Source of the DNA: Theodoxus fluviatilis
Taxonomy: Eukaryota; Mollusca; Gastropoda; Cycloneritida; Neritidae
Assembly (NCBI GenBank): GCA_034096865.1
Contig: JAWQFJ010001797.1
Location: forward strand, 270,001 to 334,000
Direction: 5' to 3'
Length of the DNA: 64,000 nucleotides
The notes beneath the pieces were generated by a model, which was not told where the DNA came from, did no database searches, and saw nothing but the letters and a program-made list of their open reading frames with translations. The translations under genes were made by a program, and so were the position numbers. This document shows positions 45,844 through 58,520 of the stretch, in pieces. Every line of letters begins with the position of its first letter. Position 1 is the first letter of the stretch.

Positions 45844-46232
45844 GAATTGAAATTAATTACCAAAGTGTATCTTGGGCGGGTTTAACTTGCTCCATAAACT
45901 GCTAGCAAATGACTGCCATTCCGAAAATGCTGTAAGAAAAATTTTAAATGGTAAAAACGTAATGTAGGGATAAACTATTTTTGTGTCCTGGGATGATTAC
46001 ATTTCCAGAGAAAATCCGTGGCTTGCCAAACTAAAAGAGCAGCGGGCGTTATACTGCTGAAACGCAACAAGGAAAATTGAAAGTATTTTCTCATAAACCC
46101 GTAGTTCGTTCCGACATCCCTAATGAGTCAGAGGAAGCACATGTTAAGACTGCACAGCTACGGTATTTTCAGCTGAGACCGGTGGAGGACAAAGCATTTG
46201 GAAGCAAGCGATCACGGCGGCGACAATAACGC

Positions 46233-46470
46233 GGATGATGATGATGATGATGCTGATGCTGATGATGATGATGACGACGACGACGACGACATCGACGGCG
46301 ATGACGACGACAATGATGATGCGGAAGAAGAGAAGGAGCAGCAGTAGGATCATCACATACAGCTGCAGCAGGAGGAGGAGGAGGAGGAGGAGGAGGAGCA
46401 GCAGCAGCAGCAGCAGCAGCAGGAGGAGCCGGAGGAAGAGCAGGCAAGCGGCACAGGAAGAGGAACAGCA
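46233..46470. repeat. Compound triplet array GAT/GAC/GAA/GAG/CAG
   Basis: A run of triplets in one register: GAT, GAC, GAA/GAG, then GAG and CAG blocks. Read on + it gives Asp/Glu/Gln runs but stops close by on both sides, so it is treated as a microsatellite. Confidence 0.9.
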
Positions 46471-47157
46471 ACAGCAGGAATAGGACAGGAGGAAGGCCCG
46501 AAGATTCAGTCAGAGGGGTCCTCTTCGCCACTGCGAACGTCCTGCGCAACAGGACTAGAATCGGTACTCACATGGCATCCACCCAAGCAGGCCCGATTCC
46601 TACCTACGACATCCGACTCTCCAAATGACGACAAGTCTCAAGAGGGCAGGGCGGTCTTGGGGCGACCCTAGCTAGAAGGGCCAGAAGGTAGCGGGGATTG
46701 GCGATCGGTAAGGAGAGGGGTGCAGTGAGGGGGGTGGGGCCTTACAGGCACACGCCAGTGGCACTGACATTTCGCGCTGCCATCCCCAGCCAGGCCGGCA
46801 CGGAGGTAAGACATCTGTCTCGCCGCCTCCACCGGCCAGCCCTGTAGACATTAAGTAATCTTCCAATTTCACCCCTAAGTCGAGAACAAACAGCCTGGCG
46901 ACCTTTTTCACGCCCAGGCCTGGCGGTAAACACAGCTGCCGCCCCTGGCCTGCCCTCCCCCATCGCTTCCTGCCCAGCATCCCCCCTCCCCCCTCTTCCT
47001 CCTCCCCTCTAACTCTGGCCCCTTTCTTCCCTCCATCACCCCTGTTTCTATACCCCTCGCGTCCCCTCCACCACCCTCTCGACCCTCCTTCCTCCTCTCT
47101 TTCCGAGGGAGTGTTCTGATTCCCCGGTCGCCTGTCCCCTATGGTCCTCTCTCCAGG

Positions 47158-47160
<3 letters not shown>
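46471..47160. other. No gene recognised
   Basis: CpG-containing, partly pyrimidine-rich DNA. Minus frames are not recognisable. Confidence 0.45.
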
Positions 47161-47216
<56 letters not shown>

Positions 47217-47280
47217 GCTGGCCTTACGAAATCCATTACAGCAGTGGCGCGGAGGGACTGGTTGTCATCTGCATGGATGT

Positions 47281-47374
<94 letters not shown>

Positions 47375-47471
47375 ATGCTATTGCACTGCAGCTATGCAGA
47401 GGCAGTAATCCCTACAGTTAGTGTTTTTCTCTCAAATCAGCATGACTCTGAAATTAACAGTGCGCACTTCC

Positions 47472-47547
<76 letters not shown>

Positions 47548-47548
47548 G
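47161..47548. repeat. Two (TC)n and one (GA)n tract in inverted arrangement
   Basis: TC 47161-47213, TC 47284-47370, GA 47475-47548. The last two are complementary arms about 104 bp apart. Confidence 0.95.
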
Positions 47549-48239
47549 GCAATATAGGCTACAGCACAAACTATGCCGACGCAAAGAGTAATGAGAGAAT
47601 GGTTCCATAAAATTAGAGTAAACTTAAAGTGATTTCTGACTACAGCACCAGACACAACAGCAGAGCGTACACTGGAAGCATTGACACAGGCACCGCTCTA
47701 CAAGTCTTTGAAGCGATCTAAAAAGAAAATGTTTTAATTTATACAGACACAGACGTTTTGTGAGAAAGACATAGCCACAAACGCAAGAAACAGCGAGTGT
47801 TCTTTGAGGGGCTCTAAATGACGGTAGTCTCATTTGCCTCCGCGTTTATGCAATTTGGACTAAAACTTCACTCGCGCCTCCGCTAAGAACGAAAGAATTC
47901 CAAGTGACGTTGAGGCGAAATGGGCGAAAAAGGACATCGCTTTGTGCCGCAAAGCGAGAGCTGAACACCTGACAATCAACACTGTCAAGAACACCAACTA
48001 CGACGCGTATTATCTCGTCGCTAAAGCGACACATCGGGTAGGCGGGAGTACATGAGAGGAAGAGGAGCCAAACACTTTTTCCTCGGAGCCAGCAAGTTTT
48101 CGTTGCTCGTTGCCAGCCCCAAGATGTCTCGCCTGTGTAATAACGCAGCACTCGGAGCACCGCAGTGCGAATGCGGTAAGAGCGCGATGAGAATGGAAGC
48201 AATTTCCCAGGGAGATGAATTGGAACGAGGGTTACTCAC
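47549..48239. other. No gene recognised
   Basis: CpG-rich towards 48.2 kb; putative RGM intron 0. Confidence 0.45.
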
Positions 48240-48450
48240 CACAGACGAGAGCAACTCCAGCACGTGCGAACAGCTGCTGCCTTGCCAGCACCAGCCCGGG
48301 GCCGCTGACACTGAACCACAGCCGCAGCGACGGACTGGGCTGGGTGCTGCGCGCTGTTGTACAGCGATCCCGTGTAAGGGAGGTAACTCCTACTCGCTTA
48401 GCGTCCACGAGTTCTGCCGCTGTGGCTACGCTGCGTCCTGTGTTATGGCG
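48240..48450 (-). other. RGM: Candidate noncoding first exon of RGM with promoter
   Basis: On the minus strand a CpG-rich segment ends in a consensus donor, CTGTG|GTGAGTAAC (last exonic base 48240). It has no ATG in a usable frame and lies on the correct strand 5.4 kb upstream of the unpaired acceptor at 42875-42874. A TATATTAAAA motif at about 48475-48466 sits just upstream of the assumed exon. The right limit is a guess. The pairing is inference. Confidence 0.35.
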
Positions 48451-49200
48451 CGTAGCTCTTTTTTAATATAGTTACCACGCAATGAATTATGCTTTTTTCG
48501 TATTTTATTTTATGTAGATGACGACTCGGAAGAAATCAAAGATCACATAGCTATTTTTTTGTTTTCTTTTCTCGAAATGTGTGTCTCTTTTTTTTATTAC
48601 CAGATGGTTTCCTCCCCTCCCCCACTGAGCGACTCCAAATATTAGTTCCTCATCGTTCAGAGCGTTTAGTGTTTTCCTCTACTCTCTCTCGTCTCCTCTC
48701 TCTCTCAATCGTTCCTCATCATTCTTCGTCGTCGTCCTCCTCTCTCTCTCTCTCTCATCTCTCTCTCTCCTCATGCCTCCTCCTCCTTCTTTACCTAAGC
48801 ACGTTTATTCCGCGATGCACAAACACAGAACCACCTTTGAAAACATGTCAGTCTGTGAATGCAGCCTGTACGGTGGGGCCGCTCTCCATTCACAACAGCT
48901 CGCCTCTCCACTGACTCCCGTACAGGATCGTCGATAAAGAAGCTTGGCTGCAGAACCCCAGCACCTCGGCCGAGGGTGGTGGAGCGAGTGGGAAAATATT
49001 GATGAGAGGAATTAGAACCAGTGGCCCGAAATAAGCCTCACACCTTGGCGGCCGACGTACTTGGGCAGGTGTGGAGGCGCCCCCTCTGGTGGCCATGGCG
49101 ACCGAGACGCTAACAGGCCAAGCCATTTGGAAGGCGCGAGGTCAGCGGTAAAGCGACAGTAATCGACTGAAGGGTGTGAGCGAACAAGTCGGAAGGTGGC
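48451..49200. other. Pyrimidine-rich then CpG-rich DNA, no gene recognised
   Basis: TC-rich at 48683-48785. A short + frame from ATGGCGACCGAGACG (49096) stays open 18 codons only. Confidence 0.45.
49077..49094 (-). promoter_or_regulatory. CTCF-like motif
   Basis: The minus strand reads GGCCACCAGAGGGGGCGC, close to the CTCF core CCACYAGRKGGC with one mismatch. CTCF occurs in many bilaterians, but motif matches alone are weak evidence. Confidence 0.3.
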
Positions 49201-49209
49201 TGGATTAAT

Positions 49210-49291
49210 CTCTCTCTCTCTCTACGTTTCGTTCTCTCTCTTCTCTCCTTCCGTCTTCTCTCTCCCCTCTCTCCTCGCTACTCTCCTCTCT

Positions 49292-49322
<31 letters not shown>
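49210..49322. repeat. (TC)n microsatellite, imperfect
   Basis: TC with TCTTCTC and CCTC interruptions. Confidence 0.9.
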
Positions 49323-49325
<3 letters not shown>

Positions 49326-50150
49326 AAACGCTTTATTCTGTCCACATAGAACAAACATATATACATCAGCATTAGCATTTCCGACACTTTTGACCGAATG
49401 ACTGAGGGGAAAAATGTCTCGTCCCACCCCAAGAGTTGTCTCCCGCAGGCCAGATACTATAGTCTTCCGGAAGCGAAGGGACACTCCCCTGCAGTCCCTG
49501 CCTCGTCATACTCACATCCCCTCCAGTGCCAGCACGCCCACTTCACACCTCTGCTCATCTAACCACGCCCCTTTCCTTCCCCGACACCCACGCCTCCTGG
49601 TGATTAGTCAGGGAAGATGGACTTTCTCTATCCTGAGTGCGTAAACTGCCCCTTTCGTAGCCCTTGTAGAACAGGGAAACATTTCACAGGCAGTGTATTG
49701 GAAACTTCACTGCGCAAAAGCCAATGAGACATGGCATAAACATCACTACTTAAATGACAGACGTTTTACGAAGAGTCATAAGGATGAAAAGAAAGACAAC
49801 AGTAGCATAGATGTCGTAACGTGACAACGTAACGTGATGTGGATTTACGTTGATTCTAGTTACAAGTACAGCGTCGCTCCCTCGAGTTCGCGTGCCAGCA
49901 AGAGTAAAATGCGTTTATTTACATTTCATTGTTTTGAGAGCATTAAAATTCCTTTCTGAAGCACAGTGTGATTTTTTTTTCATTCAATGGAAGAACTCGA
50001 TCCTTTTGCGCAGTGACAACTTGCTGCCAAATCAGAAAAGCAGTAAGGAAAGAAAGATTTCATACGACCACAACGCCCCCAAAAGGTATCTCCCACTTTT
50101 CACAATTGTAAGCACTCGGCTGTGACCAAGTGGGTGCTAGTAGTTGCTGT
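49323..50150. other. No gene recognised
   Basis: Unique DNA; frames below 92 codons. Confidence 0.5.
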
Positions 50151-50198
50151 TGCTGCATTAGTAGCAGTAGCAGTAGTAGTAGTAGTAGTAGTAGTAGC

Positions 50199-50242
<44 letters not shown>

Positions 50243-50254
50243 AAGAAGTAGTAA

Positions 50255-50290
<36 letters not shown>

Positions 50291-50312
50291 CAGTAATAGT
50301 AGTAGTAGTAGC
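50151..50312. repeat. (TAG)n trinucleotide microsatellite
   Basis: AGT/TAG triplets with occasional CAG and GAA, followed by GGT-rich DNA. Confidence 0.96.
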
Positions 50313-51099
50313 TGTGGTGGTGATGGTGGATGTGGTCGTCGTGGTGGTATAACAGCGTTGGGGTCGTTGCTGCTGCTGCTTCTGCTACCTTTGTAATTTT
50401 TGTCGTCGTCGATGTCATCTTCATCGTCATGGTCGTCATCATCGATTCTGTCAATAAAGATGATGATCGTGTTGACGTTGTTGTCGCAAGTTGTGAAGTT
50501 TCCTAAAATACTATAAAATGTTCCTGAACGGAAGGAGTTGAGTCAATTCGAAGCGGTCGAAGGCACAAGGCCTGGGGTGAGGTTGTGGGTGATTAGTCGG
50601 GTGGGTGGGTGGGTCGACAACGTGGTAAGGACGAAGTGACAGTGGGGTGGGGCTGGAGGTGGAGAGTGGGGCAGGGGTGAGAGGTTGGAGGGGGGTAGGC
50701 AGCAAGTGTCCAGGTCAGGCCAGGTATGGCTGGAGATAAGTAATGGGCGCTAGTTAGCCAGGCGCGGAGGACGGTGGTCGAGGAGAAAATCCTTCGATGC
50801 GTTTTTCGTGTGGAGGTGTTGGAGCGTGAGATTGCCTCGGCCGCAGAGGGGGATCGCTCCAAACCTCCCAGCATGTAGTCCCCCCCCCCCCCCCGAGTCA
50901 CCCCTTCCCCCTCCAAGTTAACCCCCACCCAAGCAAGTCCTGCTCCTTGCCAAAACATACCCAGCCCCAGTTCCAACCCTAGCCCACCCTAGCCAAACCT
51001 TGAATGAAAACCAGTAAGGCTTTCCCCGGGGTACCTCTTTTGAACCTCCAGCTCCATTCCCGTTCACAAACTGTATTCGTCAGACTCGACTTTTTGGAC

Positions 51100-51103
<4 letters not shown>
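50313..51103. other. No gene recognised; poly(C) at 50881-50894
   Basis: G-rich 50570-50700; no supported exon. Confidence 0.5.

Positions 51104-51172
<69 letters not shown>
51104..51172. repeat. (TC)n microsatellite
   Basis: Pure TC dinucleotides. Confidence 0.97.
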
Positions 51173-51174
<2 letters not shown>

Positions 51175-51588
51175 AATGCAAGTTGCCTCTTCAACAGTCG
51201 TCAACAATTACGGAAGACAGCTCTCCGCAACGACAGTAACGATCATCAAGGCTGCCCGGGATAACTTGTGTCTCATTAGAGTAAAAAACACGCAAATTGC
51301 GTTGCCATTCAGACAACACGAACGGAAACAAATGGATGCCATCCAGAGAAACCTGAGAGGTGACGGGGGGTTGTCCATGACCATTGTCCTCAAGGGCTTC
51401 CAGGAGGCAGCTGCAGCCAGGTCCGCTTCAGAAAGCCCCTTTCCCCGCCAGTCCTGATTAGGAAGGGCACTAATCCATCACACCTTCCCCAGGGAGGAAA
51501 AAATCCGAGAAATAAATTGGATTTCGGAGGCAAAAGGCAATTTGGGCCATCCACGCGCACTGTAGATTTGGAGCTGGCCACGGTCCAG

Positions 51589-51694
51589 GAACATGGCGGC
51601 ACGGCCAGACTGGCGAGAAAATCAGATTTGTCTGCCCCTGATCCAGAGGCGAGTCATTAGTAGTGGCACATGTGCGGGAGGAAGTTCGAAATGA
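51589..51694 (+). promoter_or_regulatory. TISU element with a 33-codon frame
   Basis: GAACATGGCGGC at 51589-51600 matches SAASATGGCGGC at all positions. The frame from the ATG at 51593 encodes 33 residues (MAARPDWRENQICLPL...) to TGA at 51692-51694. A possible weak donor GTCATT lies at about 51653. No downstream exon is recognised. It could mark the first exon of a plus-strand gene. Confidence 0.35.
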
Positions 51695-51748
51695 TATTCG
51701 CTTCCGACGCGAACTCTCTAAACTCAAAACACGCACGTGTGCCACTAC
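51660..51748. repeat. 17-bp inverted repeat (hairpin)
   Basis: GTAGTGGCACATGTGCG at 51660-51676 pairs with CGCACGTGTGCCACTAC at 51732-51748 with one mismatch. The inner GGAAG...CTTCC could add a second short stem. Confidence 0.75.
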
Positions 51749-51778
51749 CCCTCGATCCCATTCGTGTCCCCCCTCCCC

Positions 51779-51782
<4 letters not shown>

Positions 51783-51868
<86 letters not shown>
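51783..51868. repeat. (TC)n microsatellite
   Basis: Pure TC dinucleotides. Confidence 0.97.
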
Positions 51869-51873
<5 letters not shown>

Positions 51874-52278
51874 CCCTTTCCTCTCAAGCCCTTATTTCAA
51901 AACAAATGTCCTGTGGAATCCCATGCTTCTCCCTCTGTGTCCAAAGAATACACTTGCCGAGAATTCCTTATCAACAAGAGTCAACGTACGACTTCCGCTC
52001 AATGCGTATCCCACCATCCATGAAACCCAAACGCCTTTAGTATTTCATGAATGGTTTCAGAATAATGTCTGTCAAAACAGTTTTTGATCCCAGATCGGTG
52101 GCATTTATTTAGTGAACATCATAATAGTTTCCGAGAAACCAGCCTATGATAATCCATAAAACTATTTCATTCCCTCTGTCCGTCTCATGATTCGGAGAGA
52201 ATTTTTTTCCCCCTGCAACAGCAAAACCGTATCTATGTTATTTCGCATTTATGGTCTGCACGTGCATGCTCTTAACTC

Positions 52279-52280
<2 letters not shown>

Positions 52281-52359
<79 letters not shown>

Positions 52360-52637
52360 CCTCCTTTTCCTCCTCCTCCTCCTCCTCTCTCCCATTTCTC
52401 CAAACCACACCTCCTCCCCCACCCTCTTATCTCGGCAATCGCGACTGCTGACAAGTACATCTACATACTTTACGTACAGTACACGCATGCAGAGAGTGAG
52501 TTCGCACGATGTGCCCCGCATTCCCTTCGACAAGCATCATTCACAATCGCAACTATGCCTTCGCACCGCTTGGCTCAATGTCCTCTCCCCCACCCCCATC
52601 CACTCTCGACCTACCCCCCCCCCCCCACTTCTCTGTC

Positions 52638-52686
<49 letters not shown>

Positions 52687-53017
52687 TGTCAAAAACTTGC
52701 AGAGGCTGATGCTGGCATCTTCTCAAGCAAGCTCTCGTTCTCTCCCTAACCATCTCCCTCACTCTGCAGGTCTAGCGAGAGCGAGTGTTGCGTGTGTTCT
52801 GCCAGCTATCCCACCTCGCCCATCTATCTCAGCATCTCAACATCGAGGCTCGCGTTACTCCACCACTTCCGCAGTCGCCTCATCATTGAATTCTTCCACA
52901 ATAATGTCTTCCAGGCAGCACTCTTCAAGCCTGCCAGCTGCTCCCTCTCTCTCCCCAAGCACAATCCTCCCGTTCGCTCTCCCTGGCACTCTCTCTTTCA
53001 TCTCCCTCCCCCTTCTC

Positions 53018-53094
<77 letters not shown>
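52281..53094. repeat. Three (TC)n tracts with intervening pyrimidine-rich DNA
   Basis: TC at 52281-52356, 52635-52684 and 53029-53094. The long frame across them translates to Ser/Leu runs and is an artefact. Confidence 0.93.
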
Positions 53095-53096
<2 letters not shown>

Positions 53097-54889
53097 CACC
53101 AAGCAGTCTGCAGCTCTTCCAAGTGCTGACGGCGATAGCCAAGGTGTTGTCCTGGCGTTTACGGCCGTGTTACATGGCTTGTTGAGATTTGCGGCATGTG
53201 GTGGATCCCAGGCTGAAGGTAAAGGTATGGTTTCATACGGCGAATTATCGCCCGTACCTGGATCTCCAACCGTTTTATACTTGAAACTGACACCGCCTCC
53301 CCTCCCCAGCCCACTGATCAATTGAACACAACAGTAGTCCCTCCCCGGCACCTGGCGACAAGCACTGATACGGACAGAGAGGATGAGCACGATCAGTTAC
53401 CATTATCATCCCCAGTCTCTGGGGAGTATTCTAATTCGATGCTAGTACATGGCCGCACGAAGGTTTCATTCCACTACATCGCGCTTTCCCTGCGCTCTCT
53501 CAGGTACAGTATTTTATTTCTGGGTGGGGAGTAAAATGATGGCGTCTGTTGACACTTTTTGGCATATTATAGGCAACTGACCGTGATTACAATAAACTTA
53601 AAATAAGACATCAAACCGTTATGAAAGGGTTGCGTTAGTTGCTGAGCAACATTGGCTAAGTCACGACTTACTGAAAGTTTTAAACAGGCGAAGGATGAAC
53701 AATGATGGGTGTAAAATGGTGCATTCTTTTCCCTCTTTGCAGTCGCGTTTTATCTCCTCACTCTTAGGAGTCTGACCCTTACCTTGTGGAAGTCTCTGAA
53801 ATTTCAGTTTAGAGCAGTTGTCCAAGTGCGCCTTGTAACTAACGCGACCGTTTAGTGTTGCTTGCTGCCTTCTTACCCTCGTGTGGTGATCGCTGTGATT
53901 GATGCTGCTGCTTGGTCAAGCAGTATACGCATACCCATGTCGATGCACGCCGTCTCGAAGGCAAACTCAGTAATGCTTACACCCAGACTTTCAACGACTT
54001 GGGTGTTTGGCTTTCGGTAGGTCAATCTCGCTTGTGCTGAGAAGTCAGGCTAGTGTAGTCGCCTGTCCTTGCTCACATGAGCAGCAGCAATTCTTCAACG
54101 ACCATTAAAATTTGTTGTAGAATACTTTTCGGGGGCCATTTGGAGCGGCATGTGACAATATTATCTCGTCGAATGCATTTATGTGCTTTTTCAATAATAA
54201 AAAAATCATATTAATATTTCTAACAGGCCTCGGGTTTTTCCTCCCACGTCGTTAACTGTATAGTCATTCGTCGTATGACCTTCGCACACTGACCTGACGC
54301 TGTCCAGATGGTCGAGTACGCTCCCTCGCTATGATGATTCAGAGCTGGATGGCGATATTCATGACTTGGACTTTTCTGGCTGATGACGGATCAGCATACA
54401 GTTACTGCCACATGGACGTCACGACACTGCCCAGCACTCACAATCACCGTGGTATGCCTATGGTCTGCTTGTCCTCAAGGACTCTCTCACCCTTCTCTCG
54501 ACATTCCTGTACATGAAATATAGCCAGACAGCCTCTACTGGGTATTATTCACAGAAGAAAGAAGTCATCCGGAAAAATCAGTCTTCCGTCTCTCAACATC
54601 CCTGTACACGTGATATGCCCAGACCACGTTTTATTCACCAGCCTTTGCTGAATTTCATTTACAGAAGAAAGAACTTTAGAACAATGTGCGTGACGAAGAA
54701 AGAAGACAAAAATGACGACGAAGATTGGATTTGCGGAGGAACAAAGTTCACAGGAACAGAAATAGCGCCGTAGACGCATAAGCAGAAGCAAAAAGCAGCA
54801 GATGCAGAATCTGAAGCAGAAGCAGAAGAAGTGTCAGCAGCAGCAGCAGCAGCAGGTCTGGCAATAGCAGCGTCAAAGAGGAGGAGGAG
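53095..54889. other. Unique DNA, no gene recognised
   Basis: Includes AT-rich 53.5-54.3 kb. A CAG/GAA-rich patch lies at about 54780-54855. Frames below 90 codons. Confidence 0.5.
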
Positions 54890-55800
54890 GCACGACAAGA
54901 GCACGGAGAGGAGGAGGAGAGAGAGGTGGAGTGGGAGAAGAAAAGATCACAAGGTACAGCAACAACGTCTTCAGGAGCGAAGCAGCAAGATTAGAAGGAG
55001 GTGAAGAAAGCAGACACATTGGAAAGAGGAGGGAGAGAGTATGGGCGGTAGGAGGAGGAGTGGGACACATACATCAGAGGAAAGGCAGAGCACAAAGAGG
55101 CATTGGAATAGAGAGAGAGGGAGTGGGGGTGAAGGAAAGAGAAACGAAGGAGGCACACAGAAGGAGAGAGAAAAAAGAATGGAAGGCTGATGTAGAAGAG
55201 GGAGAGCCACGAAAGGTAGTACTCAAACGCAAAGAAGAGGCAGGGTGAAAGACTGAGCAGAGAACGGAGAGGAGGCGAAGTAGCAGTGGGATAAGTGGAA
55301 GCAGAGGAAGAAGGTGGATCGTGTGAAAAGAAACGAAGAGAAGTGATAAAAGGCAGTGAGGAGCAGGGGAAGACAAACACAAACATCCACTATAGACAGG
55401 GGCCCATGGGGGGAAGGCGGCCACAGGAATGGCAAACAGTGCGAACGCTCAAATCATCTAAGATGAAAGCAAACCCCCGACGGCCGACACATTCTGTCAA
55501 TCATTTGTAAAATCAGTAGCATGGGCAAACACACGCAATGTCATTCTCATTGATTTTCTCGTCAACACGGTTCCTCTATTCTCTCCGTCTAGGCTGTAGC
55601 TCCGCCGTCTCTCTCCCCCTCCCTCTTCCAATCTCTTCTCCCCCGCCCCCCTTCCCCGCCTCTCCCTCTCTATCGTGCACACCCCCTCCCTTCTCCATCC
55701 CTCCCCATCCTGCTTTTTGCCTCTCTAATCCTTCCCCACACTCTACGAGGCAGGCGGAGCGGTTATCGGTCGATTTCTGTGTACCACGCAAATGAAGAGT
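54890..55800. repeat. Left copy of a 0.91-kb duplication ending at the gap
   Basis: Matches 55811-56722 almost base for base. The only difference noticed is in the C-rich tract near 55640 against 56565. It ends exactly where the N run begins. Confidence 0.97.
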
Positions 55801-55810
55801 NNNNNNNNNN
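55801..55810. other. Assembly gap (10 N)
   Basis: Ten N bases joining two contig ends. Confidence 1.
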
Positions 55811-56722
55811 GCACGACAAGAGCACGGAGAGGAGGAGGAGAGAGAGGTGGAGTGGGAGAAGAAAAGATCACAAGGTACAGCAACAACGTCTTCAGGAGCG
55901 AAGCAGCAAGATTAGAAGGAGGTGAAGAAAGCAGACACATTGGAAAGAGGAGGGAGAGAGTATGGGCGGTAGGAGGAGGAGTGGGACACATACATCAGAG
56001 GAAAGGCAGAGCACAAAGAGGCATTGGAATAGAGAGAGAGGGAGTGGGGGTGAAGGAAAGAGAAACGAAGGAGGCACACAGAAGGAGAGAGAAAAAAGAA
56101 TGGAAGGCTGATGTAGAAGAGGGAGAGCCACGAAAGGTAGTACTCAAACGCAAAGAAGAGGCAGGGTGAAAGACTGAGCAGAGAACGGAGAGGAGGCGAA
56201 GTAGCAGTGGGATAAGTGGAAGCAGAGGAAGAAGGTGGATCGTGTGAAAAGAAACGAAGAGAAGTGATAAAAGGCAGTGAGGAGCAGGGGAAGACAAACA
56301 CAAACATCCACTATAGACAGGGGCCCATGGGGGGAAGGCGGCCACAGGAATGGCAAACAGTGCGAACGCTCAAATCATCTAAGATGAAAGCAAACCCCCG
56401 ACGGCCGACACATTCTGTCAATCATTTGTAAAATCAGTAGCATGGGCAAACACACGCAATGTCATTCTCATTGATTTTCTCGTCAACACGGTTCCTCTAT
56501 TCTCTCCGTCTAGGCTGTAGCTCCGCCGTCTCTCTCCCCCTCCCTCTTCCAATCTCTTCTCCCCCCCCCCCCCGTCCCCGCCTCTCCCTCTCTATCGTGC
56601 ACACCCCCTCCCTTCTCCATCCCTCCCCATCCTGCTTTTTGCCTCTCTAATCCTTCCCCACACTCTACGAGGCAGGCGGAGCGGTTATCGGTCGATTTCT
56701 GTGTACCACGCAAATGAAGAGT
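55811..56722. repeat. Right copy of the 0.91-kb duplication
   Basis: Starts immediately after the gap with the sequence found at 54890, and continues into unique DNA after 56722. The arrangement is that expected of two overlapping contigs scaffolded without merging. Confidence 0.97.
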
Positions 56723-57614
56723 ATGGAAGCACTCTATGGTGGCGATAGTGGAGCACATCGATTTCCTGGCTCCGTTTAAACCATGACGGCGGCGCATCGA
56801 TTTATGCATTGATCGAATCGAGCAGACAGCTTATACGTACTTTTTACAGTATAAATGCATATAAAATTATCCATCTTTGATCTGGTTAGTTATACTAGCC
56901 ATTTTCATGAAGCAATGGACTTCTATATAAACGTTCAATCGGTCGGTAGGTCAGTTGGGTTTATTTTGGTCGGCTGATCGCTCGGTACTAATAATTTTGT
57001 GTGTGTGAAAATAATCGTCATATCTGAAATTGTATTTTATGGAAATGATCCCAAATTGTAATGATTAAAACTTTTCGTTGACAGCGGAGTAGCTTTTTTT
57101 CTCTCTTTGATTTTTCGTCTGTTTTGGTTTTTTTTTGTGTGTGTGTGTGTGTGTGTTTTTTTTGTGTTTTTTTTGGGGTGTGTGTGTGTGTGTGTGTGTG
57201 TTGGAGAGTGGTTGTGGAGATGGGAGTAGTCAGCTGTGGTGGCGAGGGCTGCTCGCTAGCGCTCCTTTGTAGACAGTTGGGATCATTCTGATCCCTCCAG
57301 CACTACCAGTCCACCTCCTCGGGAATCCAGTGCCTCTCAACATCTTCCCACTTTCGTACCAGCGCTCCCTTCATCCGGTACCACCGCCCCCTTCACCTCG
57401 CCCCCATCCATTTCCCACAGCTGCGATTAGCGCTCCAAGTGTAGCAGTACAAATTACACCCGAAGTGCAGCTACCCCTCGCATTTGTGCCGCTCACTGAA
57501 GAGCTGCCGGCTGGATACATGTGTAAATTTGCTGTCTGTCTGATAGCAGCTCTTCTCTCCTCCCCTCTCCACCCTACCCTCTGTTTTCCGTCTGTCGAAA
57601 ATTTCCTCTCCCAG

Positions 57615-57616
<2 letters not shown>
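56723..57616. other. No gene recognised; short GT and T-rich patches
   Basis: GT/T-rich DNA at 57134-57204. No exon support. Confidence 0.5.
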
Positions 57617-57691
<75 letters not shown>

Positions 57692-57745
57692 CTCTCTCTC
57701 TCTCTCTGCTTAATTTGCCATCTCTGCTCCCCCTGCTCTGTCTGA

Positions 57746-57810
<65 letters not shown>
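57617..57810. repeat. Two (TC)n tracts
   Basis: TC at about 57617-57707 and 57750-57810. Confidence 0.95.
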
Positions 57811-57815
<5 letters not shown>

Positions 57816-58048
57816 CCACCTCTGAGGCGGGTACTGGAGCGGGGAGAGACTGACCAGACCAGCTGCGTGTTACCAACATCAGGCTAGATTTCGACTCGAC
57901 GATTAGTTCGGCCTATCTGCTTACAGGCCTACGTCCAAGGAGGTGAGAAAGAACGCATTCGTTTACGGACAAGATAGTTTTCAAACACAAGCAGGGCTTC
58001 GATAAGATCTTGCTTGGTTTTTCGCGTCTACACGTACTAAAGATTATT

Positions 58049-58174
58049 GGGGAGCGAGGGGGGGGGGGGGCGGGGGGGGGGGGGGGGGGGGGAGGCGGGC
58101 GGGGGAACCTAAGCATCAGCGACAATGCGATTAAAAAAAGGAACCGCCTACAAATGCTCACGACTGCAAGCAAG

Positions 58175-58261
<87 letters not shown>

Positions 58262-58393
58262 TAGAGAGAGAGAGAAACAGAGAGAGACAGAGACAGAGAG
58301 AGAAACAGAGAGAGACAGAGACAGAGAGAGAAACAGAGAGAGAGAAGAAAGAGAGAGAGAGAGAGAGAGACAGAGAGAGAAACAGAGAGAGAG

Positions 58394-58433
<40 letters not shown>

Positions 58434-58476
58434 GACGAGAGAGAGAGAAGGAGCACGACCCTTGAGGGAGCGCAGG

Positions 58477-58516
<40 letters not shown>
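58049..58516. repeat. Poly(G), (GT)n and compound (GA)n arrays
   Basis: G-rich run 58049-58105, GT 58178-58243, then GA with a repeated GAGACAGAGACAGAGAGAGA-type pattern to 58516. Confidence 0.95.

Positions 58517-58520
<4 letters not shown>

Noticed and set aside
46169..46549. Ala/Pro/His/Arg-rich 126-codon frame
   Set aside because: Translation of the compound triplet array.
52187..53185. 332-codon Ser/Leu-rich frame
   Set aside because: Built from three TC tracts and the pyrimidine-rich DNA between them; no domain.
55811..56722. Second copies of several 60-130-codon frames considered as a gene duplication
   Set aside because: Identical to the copy left of the gap and bounded exactly by the N run; assembly artefact.
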